A stretch of 64,000 nucleotides of DNA from the NCBI RefSeq assembly GCF_015840915.1, contig NZ_CP060398.1, forward strand, positions 434,001-498,000. The letters are read 5' to 3'. Under the pieces are notes generated by a model. It searched no databases. It was not told where the DNA came from and was given only the letters and a program-made list of their open reading frames with translations. Of this stretch, positions 27,072-36,297 are shown one piece after another. The DNA is from Synechococcus sp. CBW1002 (GTDB taxonomy: Bacteria > Cyanobacteriota > Cyanobacteriia > PCC-6307 > Cyanobiaceae). Positions within the stretch are counted from its first letter, which is position 1. Every line of letters starts with the position of its first letter. The position numbers and the translations under genes were made by a program.

Positions 27072-28787
27072 TCACTCCCCCACCAGCCACCAGAAGAAGC
27101 CATAGGCGGGCAGATACACGAACCAGGCGTCGCTGGCCGCCGGGAATTCGCAGCCCCAGAGGGTGTCGCGCATGCGGCTGCCCTGCCAGCGCCCCAGTTC
27201 CAGCTGGGTGGACGCACCGGCAGACGACACGTTCGCCGCCACCACCACGGTCATCGATGGCTGGGGGGCGTCCCCGTCCTGGCACTCGGGGCAATGGCGG
27301 GCATAACAAAGAACGCCGGGATGGCCGCTCTCAAGCCACACCACGTCGCCATGGCGCAGGGCCGGCAGCAGCCGCCGGCTGGTGAGCATGCGGTGATGCC
27401 AGTTGAGCAGGGAGCCGGAGAGCTGTTGCTGCACCTCCACGTTCACCATGCGGTAGTCGAAGCCCGGCGCCGTGATCGGCGGCAGCACCAGCAACGGGTC
27501 GGGAGCCGTCGAAAAGCCGCCGTTGGGGGCACGGGTCCAGGCCATCGGCGTGCGGTTGGCGTCGCGGTCCCGCAGCCCCGGCCAGTCGCCCATGCCCAGT
27601 TCATCGCCGTAGTAGAGGCAGGGCAGGCCGGGCAGGCTGTAGAGCAGGCCATGCAGCAGGGTGTTGGGCCGGGGATCGCCATTCAGCAGGGGGGCGAGCC
27701 GACGGTTGATGCCCCAGTTGAGCCAGTGGTCGCGCCCTTCCGGGAAGCCGTTGAGGATCGCCTCGATCACGCTCTGCTCCACGAGATGACCGTCACCGAG
27801 CCAGAGCTCGTCGTGGTTGCGCAGCGGCAACGCCCAGCGGCAGCCGGGCACCATCTCCTGGGCATGGCTGAGGCAGTGGAGTAAGTCGTCGCAGCGGCCA
27901 TGGGCCACGGCGGCAAACAGATGGGCCGTGAGGGCGAAATCGAAGGCGGCATGGAGTTCGTCATCCGCCAGGTAAGGCGCCGATTCGCGCACCGGCTGGA
28001 TCGCCTCCGCCAGCAGCAGCACATCCCGGCCGCAGGCGTCCACCCGGGAGCGCAGGCGCCGCAGGAAGGCATGGGTTTCGGGCAGGCCCTCACAGCGGCT
28101 GTGCTCGGCCTCGAACAGAAAGGGCACCGCATCGAGGCGGAAGCCATCCACCCCCTGTTCCAGCCAGAAGTCGACCACCTGCAGCATGGCCTCCTCCACG
28201 GCGGGGTTGGCGTAGTTGAGATCGGGCTGGTGACGCAGGAAGCGATGCAGGTAGTACTGGCCCGCCATCGGGTCCCATTCCCAGTTCGACGACTCGAAAT
28301 GGCGGAACAGCACCGGGGCGTCGGCGTAGCCGCGTTCGTCGTCGCGCCACACGAAGAACTCCCGCTCGGGGGTGCCGGGGGCCGCCCAGCGGGCCCGCTG
28401 AAACCAGGGGTGCAGCACGCTGGTGTGATTGAGCACCAGATCGAGGATCAGGCGAATACCGCAGGCATGGGCCCGATCCAGCAGCAGCCGGAAGTCGTCC
28501 AGGCTGCCCAGGTCCGGATGGATGGCCGTGAAATCGGTGATGTCGTAGCCGCCATCCCGCAAGGGAGACGGATAGGGGGGCGTCAGCCAGATGGCATCAA
28601 TACCGAGCCACTCGAGGTACGGCAACTTGTCGATGATGCCGGCCAGATCACCGATGCCATCGCCGTTCGCGTCGGCGAAGCTGCGCGGCATCAGCTGATA
28701 GATCACGCAGCCTTCCCACCAGTGGGGCACGCGGCCCAGCGGCCTGGGCGGAACCTTGCGACTGCGGCGGGAGGAGGGGGGCGACAT
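27072..28787 (-). CDS. GH13 alpha-glucosidase, trehalose-synthase-like
   Basis: A 571-residue glycoside hydrolase family 13 enzyme. Catalytic positions are visible: nucleophile Asp in GVDGFRLDAVPFLFE, acid/base Glu in VLLLAEAIQPV, and stabilising Asp in LPLRNHDELWLG. The VIYQLMPRSFADANGDGIGD start and the PETHAFLRRLR stretch are typical of the trehalose synthase/sucrose-isomerase group. A C-terminal beta domain follows. It is last in the ggpS-ggt operon, 42 bp after ggtA. The substrate may be glucosylglycerol, trehalose or a related glucoside; sequence alone does not decide. It is not an obvious match to the classical glucosylglycerol hydrolase GghA. Confidence 0.85.
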   Translation of the reverse strand: MSPPSSRRSRKVPPRPLGRVPHWWEGCVIYQLMPRSFADANGDGIGDLAGIIDKLPYLEWLGIDAIWLTPPYPSPLRDGGYDITDFTAIHPDLGSLDDFRLLLDRAHACGIRLILDLVLNHTSVLHPWFQRARWAAPGTPEREFFVWRDDERGYADAPVLFRHFESSNWEWDPMAGQYYLHRFLRHQPDLNYANPAVEEAMLQVVDFWLEQGVDGFRLDAVPFLFEAEHSRCEGLPETHAFLRRLRSRVDACGRDVLLLAEAIQPVRESAPYLADDELHAAFDFALTAHLFAAVAHGRCDDLLHCLSHAQEMVPGCRWALPLRNHDELWLGDGHLVEQSVIEAILNGFPEGRDHWLNWGINRRLAPLLNGDPRPNTLLHGLLYSLPGLPCLYYGDELGMGDWPGLRDRDANRTPMAWTRAPNGGFSTAPDPLLVLPPITAPGFDYRMVNVEVQQQLSGSLLNWHHRMLTSRRLLPALRHGDVVWLESGHPGVLCYARHCPECQDGDAPQPSMTVVVAANVSSAGASTQLELGRWQGSRMRDTLWGCEFPAASDAWFVYLPAYGFFWWLVGE

Positions 28788-28829
28788 CGTGGGGCAGGAA
28801 CGGGAACGATCAGGCCACCGCGGCCCTCA

Positions 28830-29879
28830 TCAGTCCGGCAGACGCAGGCCGGAGCGGCCATCGAAGCGATGGACCCGCCGGGGCTCCCAGCCCAGGCGCA
28901 GCTCAGCCTCCACCGGCTGATCCCCGTTGCACACCCAGCGCAACGGTCCGTAGGACGTGGACAACAGCAGCTGCTGGCTGGCGCCATGCCATTCGCGGCT
29001 GAGCAGACGGGCCGCAATCCCCCCCTCCGCAACGGGATGAAGATGCTCCGGGCGCACCCCCAGCAGAGATCCATCGGGCTGGGGAAGCAGATTGATCTCC
29101 GGCCGCCCGATGAAGCGGGCCACAAAGGCGTTGGCGGGCTGCTCGTAGAGCTGCTGAGGGGTGCCGCACTGCTGCAGGCGGCCGTCCCGCAGCACGGCGA
29201 TCCGATCGGCGATGCCCATCGCCTCCTGCTGGTCATGGGTCACGTACACCACCGGGGCACTGCCGCCGCAGAGGATCGTGCGCAGCTGGGGCCGCAGTTC
29301 CTCGCGCAGCTGGGCATCGAGATTGCTCATCGGCTCGTCCAGCAGGAAGACCTGCGGCCTGCGCAGCAGAGCCCGGGCCAAGGCGACCCGCTGCCGCTGC
29401 CCGCCCGACAGATCGGCCGGCCGCCGGCCACGCAGCTCCTCGAGCTGCAGCAGCGCCAACACCCGATCCAGCTCGCGCTCGATCGTGGCCCGAGCCACCC
29501 CGCGCATCTCCATCCCGAGAGACAGATTGCGCGCCACGCTCAGATGCGGATAGAGGGCATAGCTCTGGAACACCATGCCCACCTGACGCCGCACCGGTGG
29601 CAGGGTCGTGATGTCGCGGCCCGCCAGCAGGATCCGCCCCGCATCGGGCCAGTCCAGGCCGGCGATCAATCGCAGAATGCTGCTCTTGCCGCATCCACTG
29701 GGGCCCAGCAGCGCCAGGCAATCGCCGCCTGCGACGGTGAGATCGAGATGATCGACGATCGTGCGCGTCCCGATCCGCCGCAGCAGCTGCTCAAGCCGCA
29801 GGCTGCCAGCCATGGCCGGACTGGCTGTCGCTGCAGTCACCGTGACTGACGCAGGCGTGGCCGGAGTAGGTGTCGTCAT
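28830..29879 (-). CDS. ggtA: sugar/osmolyte ABC transporter ATPase (GgtA-like)
   Basis: A 349-residue MalK-type ATPase. Motifs: Walker A GPSGCGKSSILR, signature LSGGQRQRVALARALL, Walker B VFLLDEPMSNLD, and switch His in VVYVTHDQQEAMG. The last third is the OB/TOBE regulatory domain. It energises import by the two permeases encoded just upstream; its start overlaps the ggtD stop by 4 bp (ATGA). In Synechocystis the Ggt transporter retrieves glucosylglycerol, and also trehalose and sucrose; the name rests on linkage to ggpS. Confidence 0.88.
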   Translation of the reverse strand: MTTPTPATPASVTVTAATASPAMAGSLRLEQLLRRIGTRTIVDHLDLTVAGGDCLALLGPSGCGKSSILRLIAGLDWPDAGRILLAGRDITTLPPVRRQVGMVFQSYALYPHLSVARNLSLGMEMRGVARATIERELDRVLALLQLEELRGRRPADLSGGQRQRVALARALLRRPQVFLLDEPMSNLDAQLREELRPQLRTILCGGSAPVVYVTHDQQEAMGIADRIAVLRDGRLQQCGTPQQLYEQPANAFVARFIGRPEINLLPQPDGSLLGVRPEHLHPVAEGGIAARLLSREWHGASQQLLLSTSYGPLRWVCNGDQPVEAELRLGWEPRRVHRFDGRSGLRLPD

Positions 29880-30787
29880 CCCTTGATCGCCCCCTGGGTG
29901 AGCCCCGCCACGATCGGCCGCTGGAACACCAGTAGCAGCACCAGCAGCGGCACGCTGCCCAGCACCGTGGCGGCGGCAAAGGCTCCGTAGGGCACGGTGT
30001 ACACCGAGGAGCCGGCGATGCGGGCCATGGCCGGCGCCAGGGTGAGCAGCTCGCTGCGGCTCAGCCAGGTGAGGGCGATGGGGAACTCATTCCAGCTGAA
30101 CAGGAACACCAGCAGTGCCGTGCTGAACACCGCCGGACCGAGCAGCGGCAGCAGGATCCAGCGCAGGCGCTGCAACAGGCTGAGCCCCTCCAGCACAGCG
30201 CTTTCCTCCAGTTCCGGGGGCAGCTCAGCAAAAGCCGCCTGCAACAACAGCACTGCCAGGGGCAGGGACAACCCCGCATAGGGCAGGCAGAGCGCCAGCA
30301 GGTTGTTGGCGAGCCCGAAGTGACGGGCCACCTCCAGCAGGGCCAGGAACAGCAACACGTAAGGGAACACCGCCGTGGCCAGCAGAGTGCCCCCCATCAC
30401 CAGCCGCAGCGCCCCGGAACGCCGTGCCAGGCCATAGGCGCAGGGGATGGCCAGCAGCAGGGTGAGCAGCGTGCTGACACCGCCCACCAAGGTGCTGTTG
30501 AGCAGATAGCGCCAGAAGGGAGGATCTCCCGTGAGGATCTGGGTGTAATTCGCCAGCGTCCAGCCGCGGGCCAATCCAGCCCAGCCCGCCAGCAGGGCTT
30601 CGGGAGTGCGCAGCGACGTGTAGAGCTGCCAGACCATCGGCCCGAGGCTCCAGAACAGCAGCAGCCCCACCGCCAGGACTCGGCCGAAAAGGGCTGAGGC
30701 GGGAATCGAACCGGCACCACTGGCCACGGGGCTTCTGGCCATGGGGCCTCCAGGCATGGGATCCGAGGAACGAGAGGGAGACGTCAT
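29876..30787 (-). CDS. ggtD: ABC transporter permease (GgtD-like)
   Basis: A 303-residue MalG-type inner-membrane permease with about six hydrophobic helices. The ATPase-docking EAA loop is seen as EESAVLEGLSLLQRLRWILL. A Ser/Pro-rich N-terminal tail of about 25 residues precedes the first helix, so a downstream start (for example the internal ATG codons of MPGGPMARS) is possible. It follows ggtC by 18 bp and overlaps ggtA by 4 bp. With GgtC it forms the membrane channel of the osmolyte importer. Confidence 0.87.
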   Translation of the reverse strand: MTSPSRSSDPMPGGPMARSPVASGAGSIPASALFGRVLAVGLLLFWSLGPMVWQLYTSLRTPEALLAGWAGLARGWTLANYTQILTGDPPFWRYLLNSTLVGGVSTLLTLLLAIPCAYGLARRSGALRLVMGGTLLATAVFPYVLLFLALLEVARHFGLANNLLALCLPYAGLSLPLAVLLLQAAFAELPPELEESAVLEGLSLLQRLRWILLPLLGPAVFSTALLVFLFSWNEFPIALTWLSRSELLTLAPAMARIAGSSVYTVPYGAFAAATVLGSVPLLVLLLVFQRPIVAGLTQGAIKG

Positions 30788-30805
30788 GGCGGAGATCAGC
30801 GGCGT

Positions 30806-31681
30806 TCAGGCCTCGGCGGCTCGCCGCCACAGCAACAGCAGAAGGGCAGAAAGCAGCAACAGCAGGAACATGCCCAGCATCACGGTGGCGCTGTAGCCGA
30901 AATCGAGGAAACGCATGGCATTGAGATAGGCGTACACCGCCAGGCTCTCGGTGCTGCCCGCTGGCCCACCGCCGGTGAGCACCGCGATCAGATCAAACAC
31001 GCCCAGGGCCTGGGCGAGTCGAAACAGCAGCACCAGAAAGATGTAGGGCCGTAGCAACGGCAGGGTGATGCGCCGCAAGGCCTGCCAACTGGTACCACCC
31101 TCAAGCGCCAGAGCTTCGTAGAGATCGGCGGGGATCATCTGCAACCCCGCCAGCAACACCAGAGCCACGAACGGGGTCGTCTTCCAGACGTCCGCCACCA
31201 CCGCCGCGATCCAGGCGAGCTGGGGAGACGCCAGAAAGGGCAGCGTGGCCAGCCCGACGCTCTGGAGCAAGCCGTTGATCGGCCCGTTGGGATCGTTGAA
31301 GATCCAGCGCCAGCCCAGGGCCATCACCGTGGTGGGCAGGGCCCAGGGCAGCAGGGTGAGGCTTCTGACCACCCCCCGTGCCGGCCAGCGCTGATGCAGC
31401 ACCAGGGCAATGGCCAGGCCAAGCAGCAGCTCCAGTCCCACGGAAACGCCGGAGAAGCGCAATGTCTGACCGGCGTCCTGCCAGAAGCGGCCGTCCCCGA
31501 GCAGCCGCTGCCAGTTGGCCAGGCCCACCGGCACGGGCTCCAGGCCCGTGAACACCGACTGGGCCTGCAGACTCAGCCAGCCGTAGTAGCCCATCGGCCA
31601 GACGAACACCGCCAGCAGCAACAGCAGCGCCGGGGCGATCAACGCCAGGGTGACGAGATTGGCGCGCAACGTTCGGCTCAT
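30806..31681 (-). CDS. ggtC: ABC transporter permease (GgtC-like)
   Basis: A 291-residue MalF-type permease with about six membrane helices. The EAA docking loop reads YEALALEGGTSWQALRRITL. The periplasmic loop after the first helix (QAQSVFTGLEPVPVGLANWQ) is typical of sugar permeases. Start (ATG) overlaps the ggtB stop by 4 bp, indicating translational coupling. It pairs with GgtD. Confidence 0.87.
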   Translation of the reverse strand: MSRTLRANLVTLALIAPALLLLLAVFVWPMGYYGWLSLQAQSVFTGLEPVPVGLANWQRLLGDGRFWQDAGQTLRFSGVSVGLELLLGLAIALVLHQRWPARGVVRSLTLLPWALPTTVMALGWRWIFNDPNGPINGLLQSVGLATLPFLASPQLAWIAAVVADVWKTTPFVALVLLAGLQMIPADLYEALALEGGTSWQALRRITLPLLRPYIFLVLLFRLAQALGVFDLIAVLTGGGPAGSTESLAVYAYLNAMRFLDFGYSATVMLGMFLLLLLSALLLLLWRRAAEA

Positions 31682-32973
31682 GCCCCCTTCGCCTCTCCAC
31701 CGGTGGACTCCAGCAACAGGGTGCTGGCCTGGCCCGCCCGCCCCATGGCCTGAGCGGCCGGCAGTCCGCCGGTGATCACATCGCTCAGCTGCCGCTGCAG
31801 GATGTCGCTCAACTGAGCGTAGGCCGGCGTGATCGGCCGCAGAACGGCGTATTCAAGGGCCCGCAGCTGCTCCGGCAGGGTTGGGGAGGCGGCCAGCAGC
31901 TCCGGATCCTCAAACAGGGCCGTCAGGGTGGGGGTGTTGCCCCAGTCCTTCACCAACCGGCGCTGGCTGTCGGCTCCGGTGAGGGCCTGCAGCACCTCCA
32001 CCGCCTGATCGGGATGGGAGCTGCCGCGCAACACCGACAGGCCCCAGCTGCCCTGGGTCGCGGCGGGGGACTGGCCAGGCTCCGCCACCATGGTGGTGAC
32101 CCCCACCTTGCCGGCCACGCGGCTGCCCGGCTTCTGCAGCTCGCTCCAGGCATAGGGCCAGTTGCGCATGAAGGCGACGTCGCCGGTCTCAAACGCCTGC
32201 AGGGTCTCCGGTTCAGCGAAATTGGCCACCGCCGCCGGGCTGATGCCGTCGACGAGCAGCTGCCGCAACCAGCCCGCCGCTGCCGCCGCCTCGGGTTGCT
32301 CCAGCCCCAGGCCCGGCGTCAGATCCGGCTCCCAGCGACCGCCAAAGCCGTGCAGCACCTCCAGAAAATCACAGATCAGGCCCTCGTACTGGCGCCCCTG
32401 CCAGACAAAGCCCCAACGCACCCGACCCTGCTGCTGCAGCTGCTGAGACACGGCCACAAGTTCGGCGGGCGTCCGGGGTGGGCGCTCCATCAGATCGGTG
32501 CGCCAGTAGAGCAGCCCCATCGAGGCCACCATCGGCACCCGCCAGAGATGGCCATCGATCACGTTGCCCTGCCGCGCGCCGGACACCACACCGGCCAGGG
32601 GATCGGGACCGAGCCGATCGTCGAGGGGCAACAACCAGCCGGCGGCGGCGTACTTGGCCGTCCAGCTCACATCCATCAGCAGCAGGTCGTAGGGGCTGTC
32701 GCCCAGCAGCAGGCTGCTGATCGCCAGATCCGAGACGGATTCGGTCTCGAAGGGACCACGGGTCACGGCGATGGTCAGCCGCGGATGGCTGCGGTTGAAG
32801 GCCTCCACCGTGGCGGCGGTGGCATCGACGAAGGGCGCCGGCATCAGCACCCGGATCGTGACCGCGGGCCGGGCCACGGCGATGGACACCGGCAGCAACA
32901 GCGCCACCACCAGGGCCGCCAACAGCGCCAGCGCCAAGCGCCGAGCCCAGAGCTCGCGAGACGGCCGGGTCAC
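31678..32973 (-). CDS. ggtB: ABC transporter solute-binding protein (GgtB-like)
   Basis: A 431-residue extracytoplasmic binding protein of the MalE/UgpB type. The N-terminus is a basic then hydrophobic signal sequence (RRLALALLAALVVALLLPVS). Binding-protein features follow: DLLLMDVSWTAKYAAAGWLL, VAFMRNWPYAWSELQ, and GSWGLSVLRGSSHPDQAVEV. No lipobox Cys is visible, so it may be free in the periplasm or anchored by an uncleaved signal. It starts 4 bp inside the end of ggpS (ATGA overlap), tying osmolyte uptake directly to synthesis. Confidence 0.87.
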   Translation of the reverse strand: MTRPSRELWARRLALALLAALVVALLLPVSIAVARPAVTIRVLMPAPFVDATAATVEAFNRSHPRLTIAVTRGPFETESVSDLAISSLLLGDSPYDLLLMDVSWTAKYAAAGWLLPLDDRLGPDPLAGVVSGARQGNVIDGHLWRVPMVASMGLLYWRTDLMERPPRTPAELVAVSQQLQQQGRVRWGFVWQGRQYEGLICDFLEVLHGFGGRWEPDLTPGLGLEQPEAAAAAGWLRQLLVDGISPAAVANFAEPETLQAFETGDVAFMRNWPYAWSELQKPGSRVAGKVGVTTMVAEPGQSPAATQGSWGLSVLRGSSHPDQAVEVLQALTGADSQRRLVKDWGNTPTLTALFEDPELLAASPTLPEQLRALEYAVLRPITPAYAQLSDILQRQLSDVITGGLPAAQAMGRAGQASTLLLESTGGEAKGA

Positions 32974-34535
32974 AAGGCCCGCAGAACGCCCAGCTGCTCC
33001 TCAGCCCAGTGCTGCACGGTGAACGTCTCCACGGCGCCGGTCATGCCGTCCATGCGGCGGCGCTGCTCCTCGAGCGGCATCACCAGAGCCGCCGCGATCG
33101 CCTCATCCATGCTGCGGTGCGAATACGGGTTGGTGAGCAGGGCGTCCTGCAGCTCCACCGAAGCACCACTGAATTCCGAGAGCACCAGCACCCCTGCCTG
33201 GCCGCGGCGAGCCGCCACATATTCCTTGGCCACCAGGTTGAGGCCGTCCCGCAGCGGGGTGATCCAGCAGATGTCGGCCTGTCCGAACCAGGCCACCAAC
33301 TCTTCGTAGGGCGTCCGCACCGTCGACAAACGCACCGGTGTCCAATCGATCCGGCCGAAGCGGCCATTGATGCGACCCACCACTTCCTCCACCGAGCGCT
33401 GGATCTCGTCATAGATGCGCATGCCACTGGCGGCAGCCACGCAGGCCAGGAACAGCTCGACACGGCCATGCCAGTCGGGCTGGTTTTCGAGCAGGCGCTC
33501 GTAGGTGAGCAGCATCTCCTCGTTGCCCTTGGTGTAGTCCACCCGCGAGGCCGAGAGGATCAGGGTGCGGCCCTCGTGCTGTTCGGCGATCGTGCGCGCT
33601 GTGGCCTGCACCGCCGGCTTGTCGGCCAGGGCCCGGATCAGGTCGGGGGAGGTTCCAACCGGTGAGGACACCAGACGCACCTGCCGGCCCTGATGCTCCA
33701 GCCAGGGGATGGCCATCGGTTCAGCGAGGGCACTGCCGGTCCGCCGGAACTTGTCCTCCACCGCCACGGCTGCCCCAGCCGTGGCGCCGCGCAGGGAAAT
33801 GGCCGCATGGGCGAAGTTATTGGCATAGCGCGGGATGTGGAAGCCCACGAGATCGCAGCAGAGCAGGCTGTCGACGATGGCGTCGCGCCAGGGAAGGATG
33901 CTGAACACATCACACGAGGGAAAAGGCGTGTGATGGAAGAAAGCGATGCGCACATCCGGCCGCTGACGCCGAATGAAGGCCGGTGCGAGCCAGAGGTTGT
34001 AGTCATGCACCCAGATGGTGGCCCCCGGAGCCGCCTCTTCGCAGGCCGCCCTGGCGAACGAAGCATTCACCTGCTCAAAAATCTGCCAATCGGAATTATC
34101 AACGCTGAAATAACCAGGGAAGGAATGCAGGATCGGCCAGAACGACTCCTTCGATGTCACATGATAGAAGCTTGAGATCTGCGCCTCGGTCAGCGGCAGC
34201 CGCCGCAAGGTGATATTCACCGATGCGCGGATCTGCAGACGCTCATCCGAAACGACGACCCCCTCGTCCGCCTCCTTGCGCCAGGCGATCCAGGTTCCCC
34301 GCGGCTGCTCACGGAACAGATTCCGCAGGGTGGGAATGATGCCGTTCGGACTGGTCTGATCCACCCAGTGGCGGGTGCCGTCGACGTCGATCTGCTCGTC
34401 GTAGGGCGAGCGATGATACACCAGCACGAAGTCGCTCTGGCCGTTGATGCCTCCACTTGCGTAGGTGCTGCCACTTGGGCTGCTGCCTTCGCTGGCGGGA
34501 TTCGCCGGATGGCGAGCTGAATCGAGAACAGTCAT
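32970..34535 (-). CDS. ggpS: glucosylglycerol-phosphate synthase
   Basis: A 521-residue GT20 enzyme that joins ADP-glucose and glycerol 3-phosphate to make glucosylglycerol phosphate, the committed step to the main osmolyte of moderately salt-tolerant cyanobacteria. GT20 motifs are present: WVHDYNLWLAPAFIRR, FFHHTPFPSCDVFSILPWR, SRVDYTKGNEEMLLTYERLL, and LRDGLNLVAKEYVAARR. The ATG at 34535 (MTVLDSARHP) is chosen over an extension to 34646. It heads the ggt-GH13 operon. No ggpP phosphatase gene is seen in the window, so dephosphorylation must be encoded elsewhere. Confidence 0.93.
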   Translation of the reverse strand: MTVLDSARHPANPASEGSSPSGSTYASGGINGQSDFVLVYHRSPYDEQIDVDGTRHWVDQTSPNGIIPTLRNLFREQPRGTWIAWRKEADEGVVVSDERLQIRASVNITLRRLPLTEAQISSFYHVTSKESFWPILHSFPGYFSVDNSDWQIFEQVNASFARAACEEAAPGATIWVHDYNLWLAPAFIRRQRPDVRIAFFHHTPFPSCDVFSILPWRDAIVDSLLCCDLVGFHIPRYANNFAHAAISLRGATAGAAVAVEDKFRRTGSALAEPMAIPWLEHQGRQVRLVSSPVGTSPDLIRALADKPAVQATARTIAEQHEGRTLILSASRVDYTKGNEEMLLTYERLLENQPDWHGRVELFLACVAAASGMRIYDEIQRSVEEVVGRINGRFGRIDWTPVRLSTVRTPYEELVAWFGQADICWITPLRDGLNLVAKEYVAARRGQAGVLVLSEFSGASVELQDALLTNPYSHRSMDEAIAAALVMPLEEQRRRMDGMTGAVETFTVQHWAEEQLGVLRAL

Positions 34536-34926
34536 GTTGAAAAAAGACAATAGAATCGAAACTGGTTCAACAACTGAACAGCAGGGTTCAGACAGACTGG
34601 TCGGAAGGCGCTGGAAGGCTGGATAGACAGAGCCTGAGATCGGCATCCCTTAGAGCGCCAGGTGCTGCTGCGAACAGAGCAGGGCCCACATCCCGAGTGT
34701 GCTCATTCGAACTCGCAACCTGGGGAATCCAGGCGGTGAGGGGCGGAGCCTGACGTCGAGTCGCACAGCAGCCGAGTGGGCCGAATGACACGACCAGATC
34801 GCACCACGGATCTGGCCTAACAGGCTGGACGCGATGGCGGAACCGGGTGGATTCGAGGCACAACAACGACACCATCTCTTCGTTCCACCAGAACACACGT
34901 TCCTGCGGCTGTCAAATCGTGTCGGC
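34536..34926. promoter_or_regulatory. 391-bp region upstream of ggpS
   Basis: No convincing gene is seen. Near the ggpS start, on the minus strand, a TATTGT (-10-like, around 34551) follows TTGTTG by about 15 bp. The palindrome GTTCAACAACTGAAC (34565-34579) overlaps the -35 side, with a third GTTCA at 34586. This is a plausible site for salt-dependent control of ggpS. It is unproven. Confidence 0.35.
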
Positions 34927-35958
34927 TCAGGGCATCGGCGGGGGCTGCAATTGATCGGGGGCTTCCTCGACCAGCTGCAGCCGCAGCCGCTTCCCGCCGG
35001 CCAGTTCGCCGAGGGACACCCGCAGGGTGCTGCCGCTGAGGGTCTGCAACGCATTCAGCAGCTCACGCAGGTGGGGCGTGCTGCTGCCGCTTTCCACCCA
35101 GAGGCGCTCGTACAACCCTCCCAGCCGACGCCAGCTGGTGTGGAGCTTGAGCACCGCCGCCTCCAGTTGCTGGGCCTGCCCCACCGCATCAGCCAGCAGG
35201 CCGAGGGCATCGAGGCGCTGCGCCTCCTGCATCGCCTTTTCCAGATCGAGATGGTCGTGCTGAAACGCACGGACCGCCAATCCGGCTTCGGCAGCCTTGC
35301 GCAGCCAGCGGGCTGTGAGGGTCACATCCTTGACCCGATCCAGCTCGGGCTCGTCCTGAAGCACGCGCCGCAGATCCTGCTGCTGCTCCTCGGGCAGCTG
35401 GGCCAGCTCCTTCACCAGCGGAGCCACCACCCGGGGCGGCAGCAGGTTTTCGGCGGTGCGCTGGCGGATCTCCTCAGGCAGCAAGGGGCTGGTGGCGGCC
35501 GTGAATTCGTCGGCAAGGCGCTTCACCTGCTTGCGGGTGATCTGCTGCCCCTCATTGGCGGCCTCGCTCACCATCTGCTGTACCTCCGGCTCCGCCTGGG
35601 CCGTTTCGAGGAAGGCGCGTTTGGAAAAGAGGTTGACACTGGCCTCCTCCAGCAAGCCGCCACCCACCAGTCCATCGGCAGACTCGGCCAGCTGGATGAG
35701 GGTGTAGGCCCGGGTCTTGCTGATCTCCTGCTCCCGCAACCACTGCAGGAAACCGGTGCCGCGACCCTCGCCGCCGCGCTTCTCGCGGTCGCGGACCGCC
35801 CGGAGGATCCTGCCGCGCCAGATTTCGGTCTGCAGGTCGAAGCGATCGCACACCTGCCAGGCCGCCTCGAGGCGGGCCAGGAATTCCATGGTGCTGATCG
35901 CGTCGGAGTCCGGATCCGGAAGCTCGAGGCTGAGCGCGGGAGCCTCGATCGGATCCAT
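34927..35958 (-). CDS. conserved hypothetical protein, helical
   Basis: A 343-residue soluble, almost wholly helical protein, rich in Glu, Gln, Leu and Arg. It begins MDPIEAPALSLELPDPD and has a segment GFLQWLREQEISKTRAYTLI that resembles a short DNA-binding helix pair, then ITRKQVKRLADEF and a long run of predicted helices. I do not recognise the family. The ATG at 35958 is chosen because the upstream 27 codons look non-coding. It is divergent from psaE, sharing a 129-bp promoter region. Confidence 0.75.
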   Translation of the reverse strand: MDPIEAPALSLELPDPDSDAISTMEFLARLEAAWQVCDRFDLQTEIWRGRILRAVRDREKRGGEGRGTGFLQWLREQEISKTRAYTLIQLAESADGLVGGGLLEEASVNLFSKRAFLETAQAEPEVQQMVSEAANEGQQITRKQVKRLADEFTAATSPLLPEEIRQRTAENLLPPRVVAPLVKELAQLPEEQQQDLRRVLQDEPELDRVKDVTLTARWLRKAAEAGLAVRAFQHDHLDLEKAMQEAQRLDALGLLADAVGQAQQLEAAVLKLHTSWRRLGGLYERLWVESGSSTPHLRELLNALQTLSGSTLRVSLGELAGGKRLRLQLVEEAPDQLQPPPMP

Positions 35959-36087
35959 GACACGAACACGGGGGCAAGAGGCGATCGTGCCACGGCCCCA
36001 GGACGGCGACGAATCGTGACGCGCTTCCGCCAGCGCCACGGCCCACGGGTAACGTCCCGTTGACAGCCACCCACTTCACGCGCAGCG

Positions 36088-36297
36088 ATGGCCATCTCCC
36101 GCGGCGACAAGGTGCGCATCAAGCGCCCTGAGTCCTACTGGTTCAACGACGTCGGCACCGTGGCGTCGATCGACACCTCCGGGATCCGTTATCCCGTGAT
36201 TGTGCGCTTCGAGAAAGTCAACTACAACGGTTACAGCGGCTCCGAAGGCGGCATCAACACCAACAACTTCGCCGAGTACGAACTCGAGAAGGCCTGA
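36088..36297 (+). CDS. psaE: photosystem I reaction centre subunit IV (PsaE)
   Basis: A 69-residue protein, [20 protein letters not shown] onward to [13 protein letters not shown], which is full-length PsaE with its small SH3-like barrel. PsaE sits on the stromal face of photosystem I and helps dock ferredoxin and support cyclic electron flow. Complete, with no unusual changes. Its presence fixes the organism as a cyanobacterium. Confidence 0.98.
   Translation: MAISRGDKVRIKRPESYWFNDVGTVASIDTSGIRYPVIVRFEKVNYNGYSGSEGGINTNNFAEYELEKA

Noticed and set aside
27900-29849. 649-codon open frame on the plus strand
   Set aside because: It lies antisense to the GH13 and ggtA genes, which have full catalytic motifs. 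The frame has the Gly/Gln/His/Arg-rich make-up of a GC-rich shadow.
34588-34896. 102-codon minus-strand frame upstream of ggpS
   Set aside because: Low-complexity, no motif, overlapping a competing frame. The region is better explained as the ggpS upstream region.
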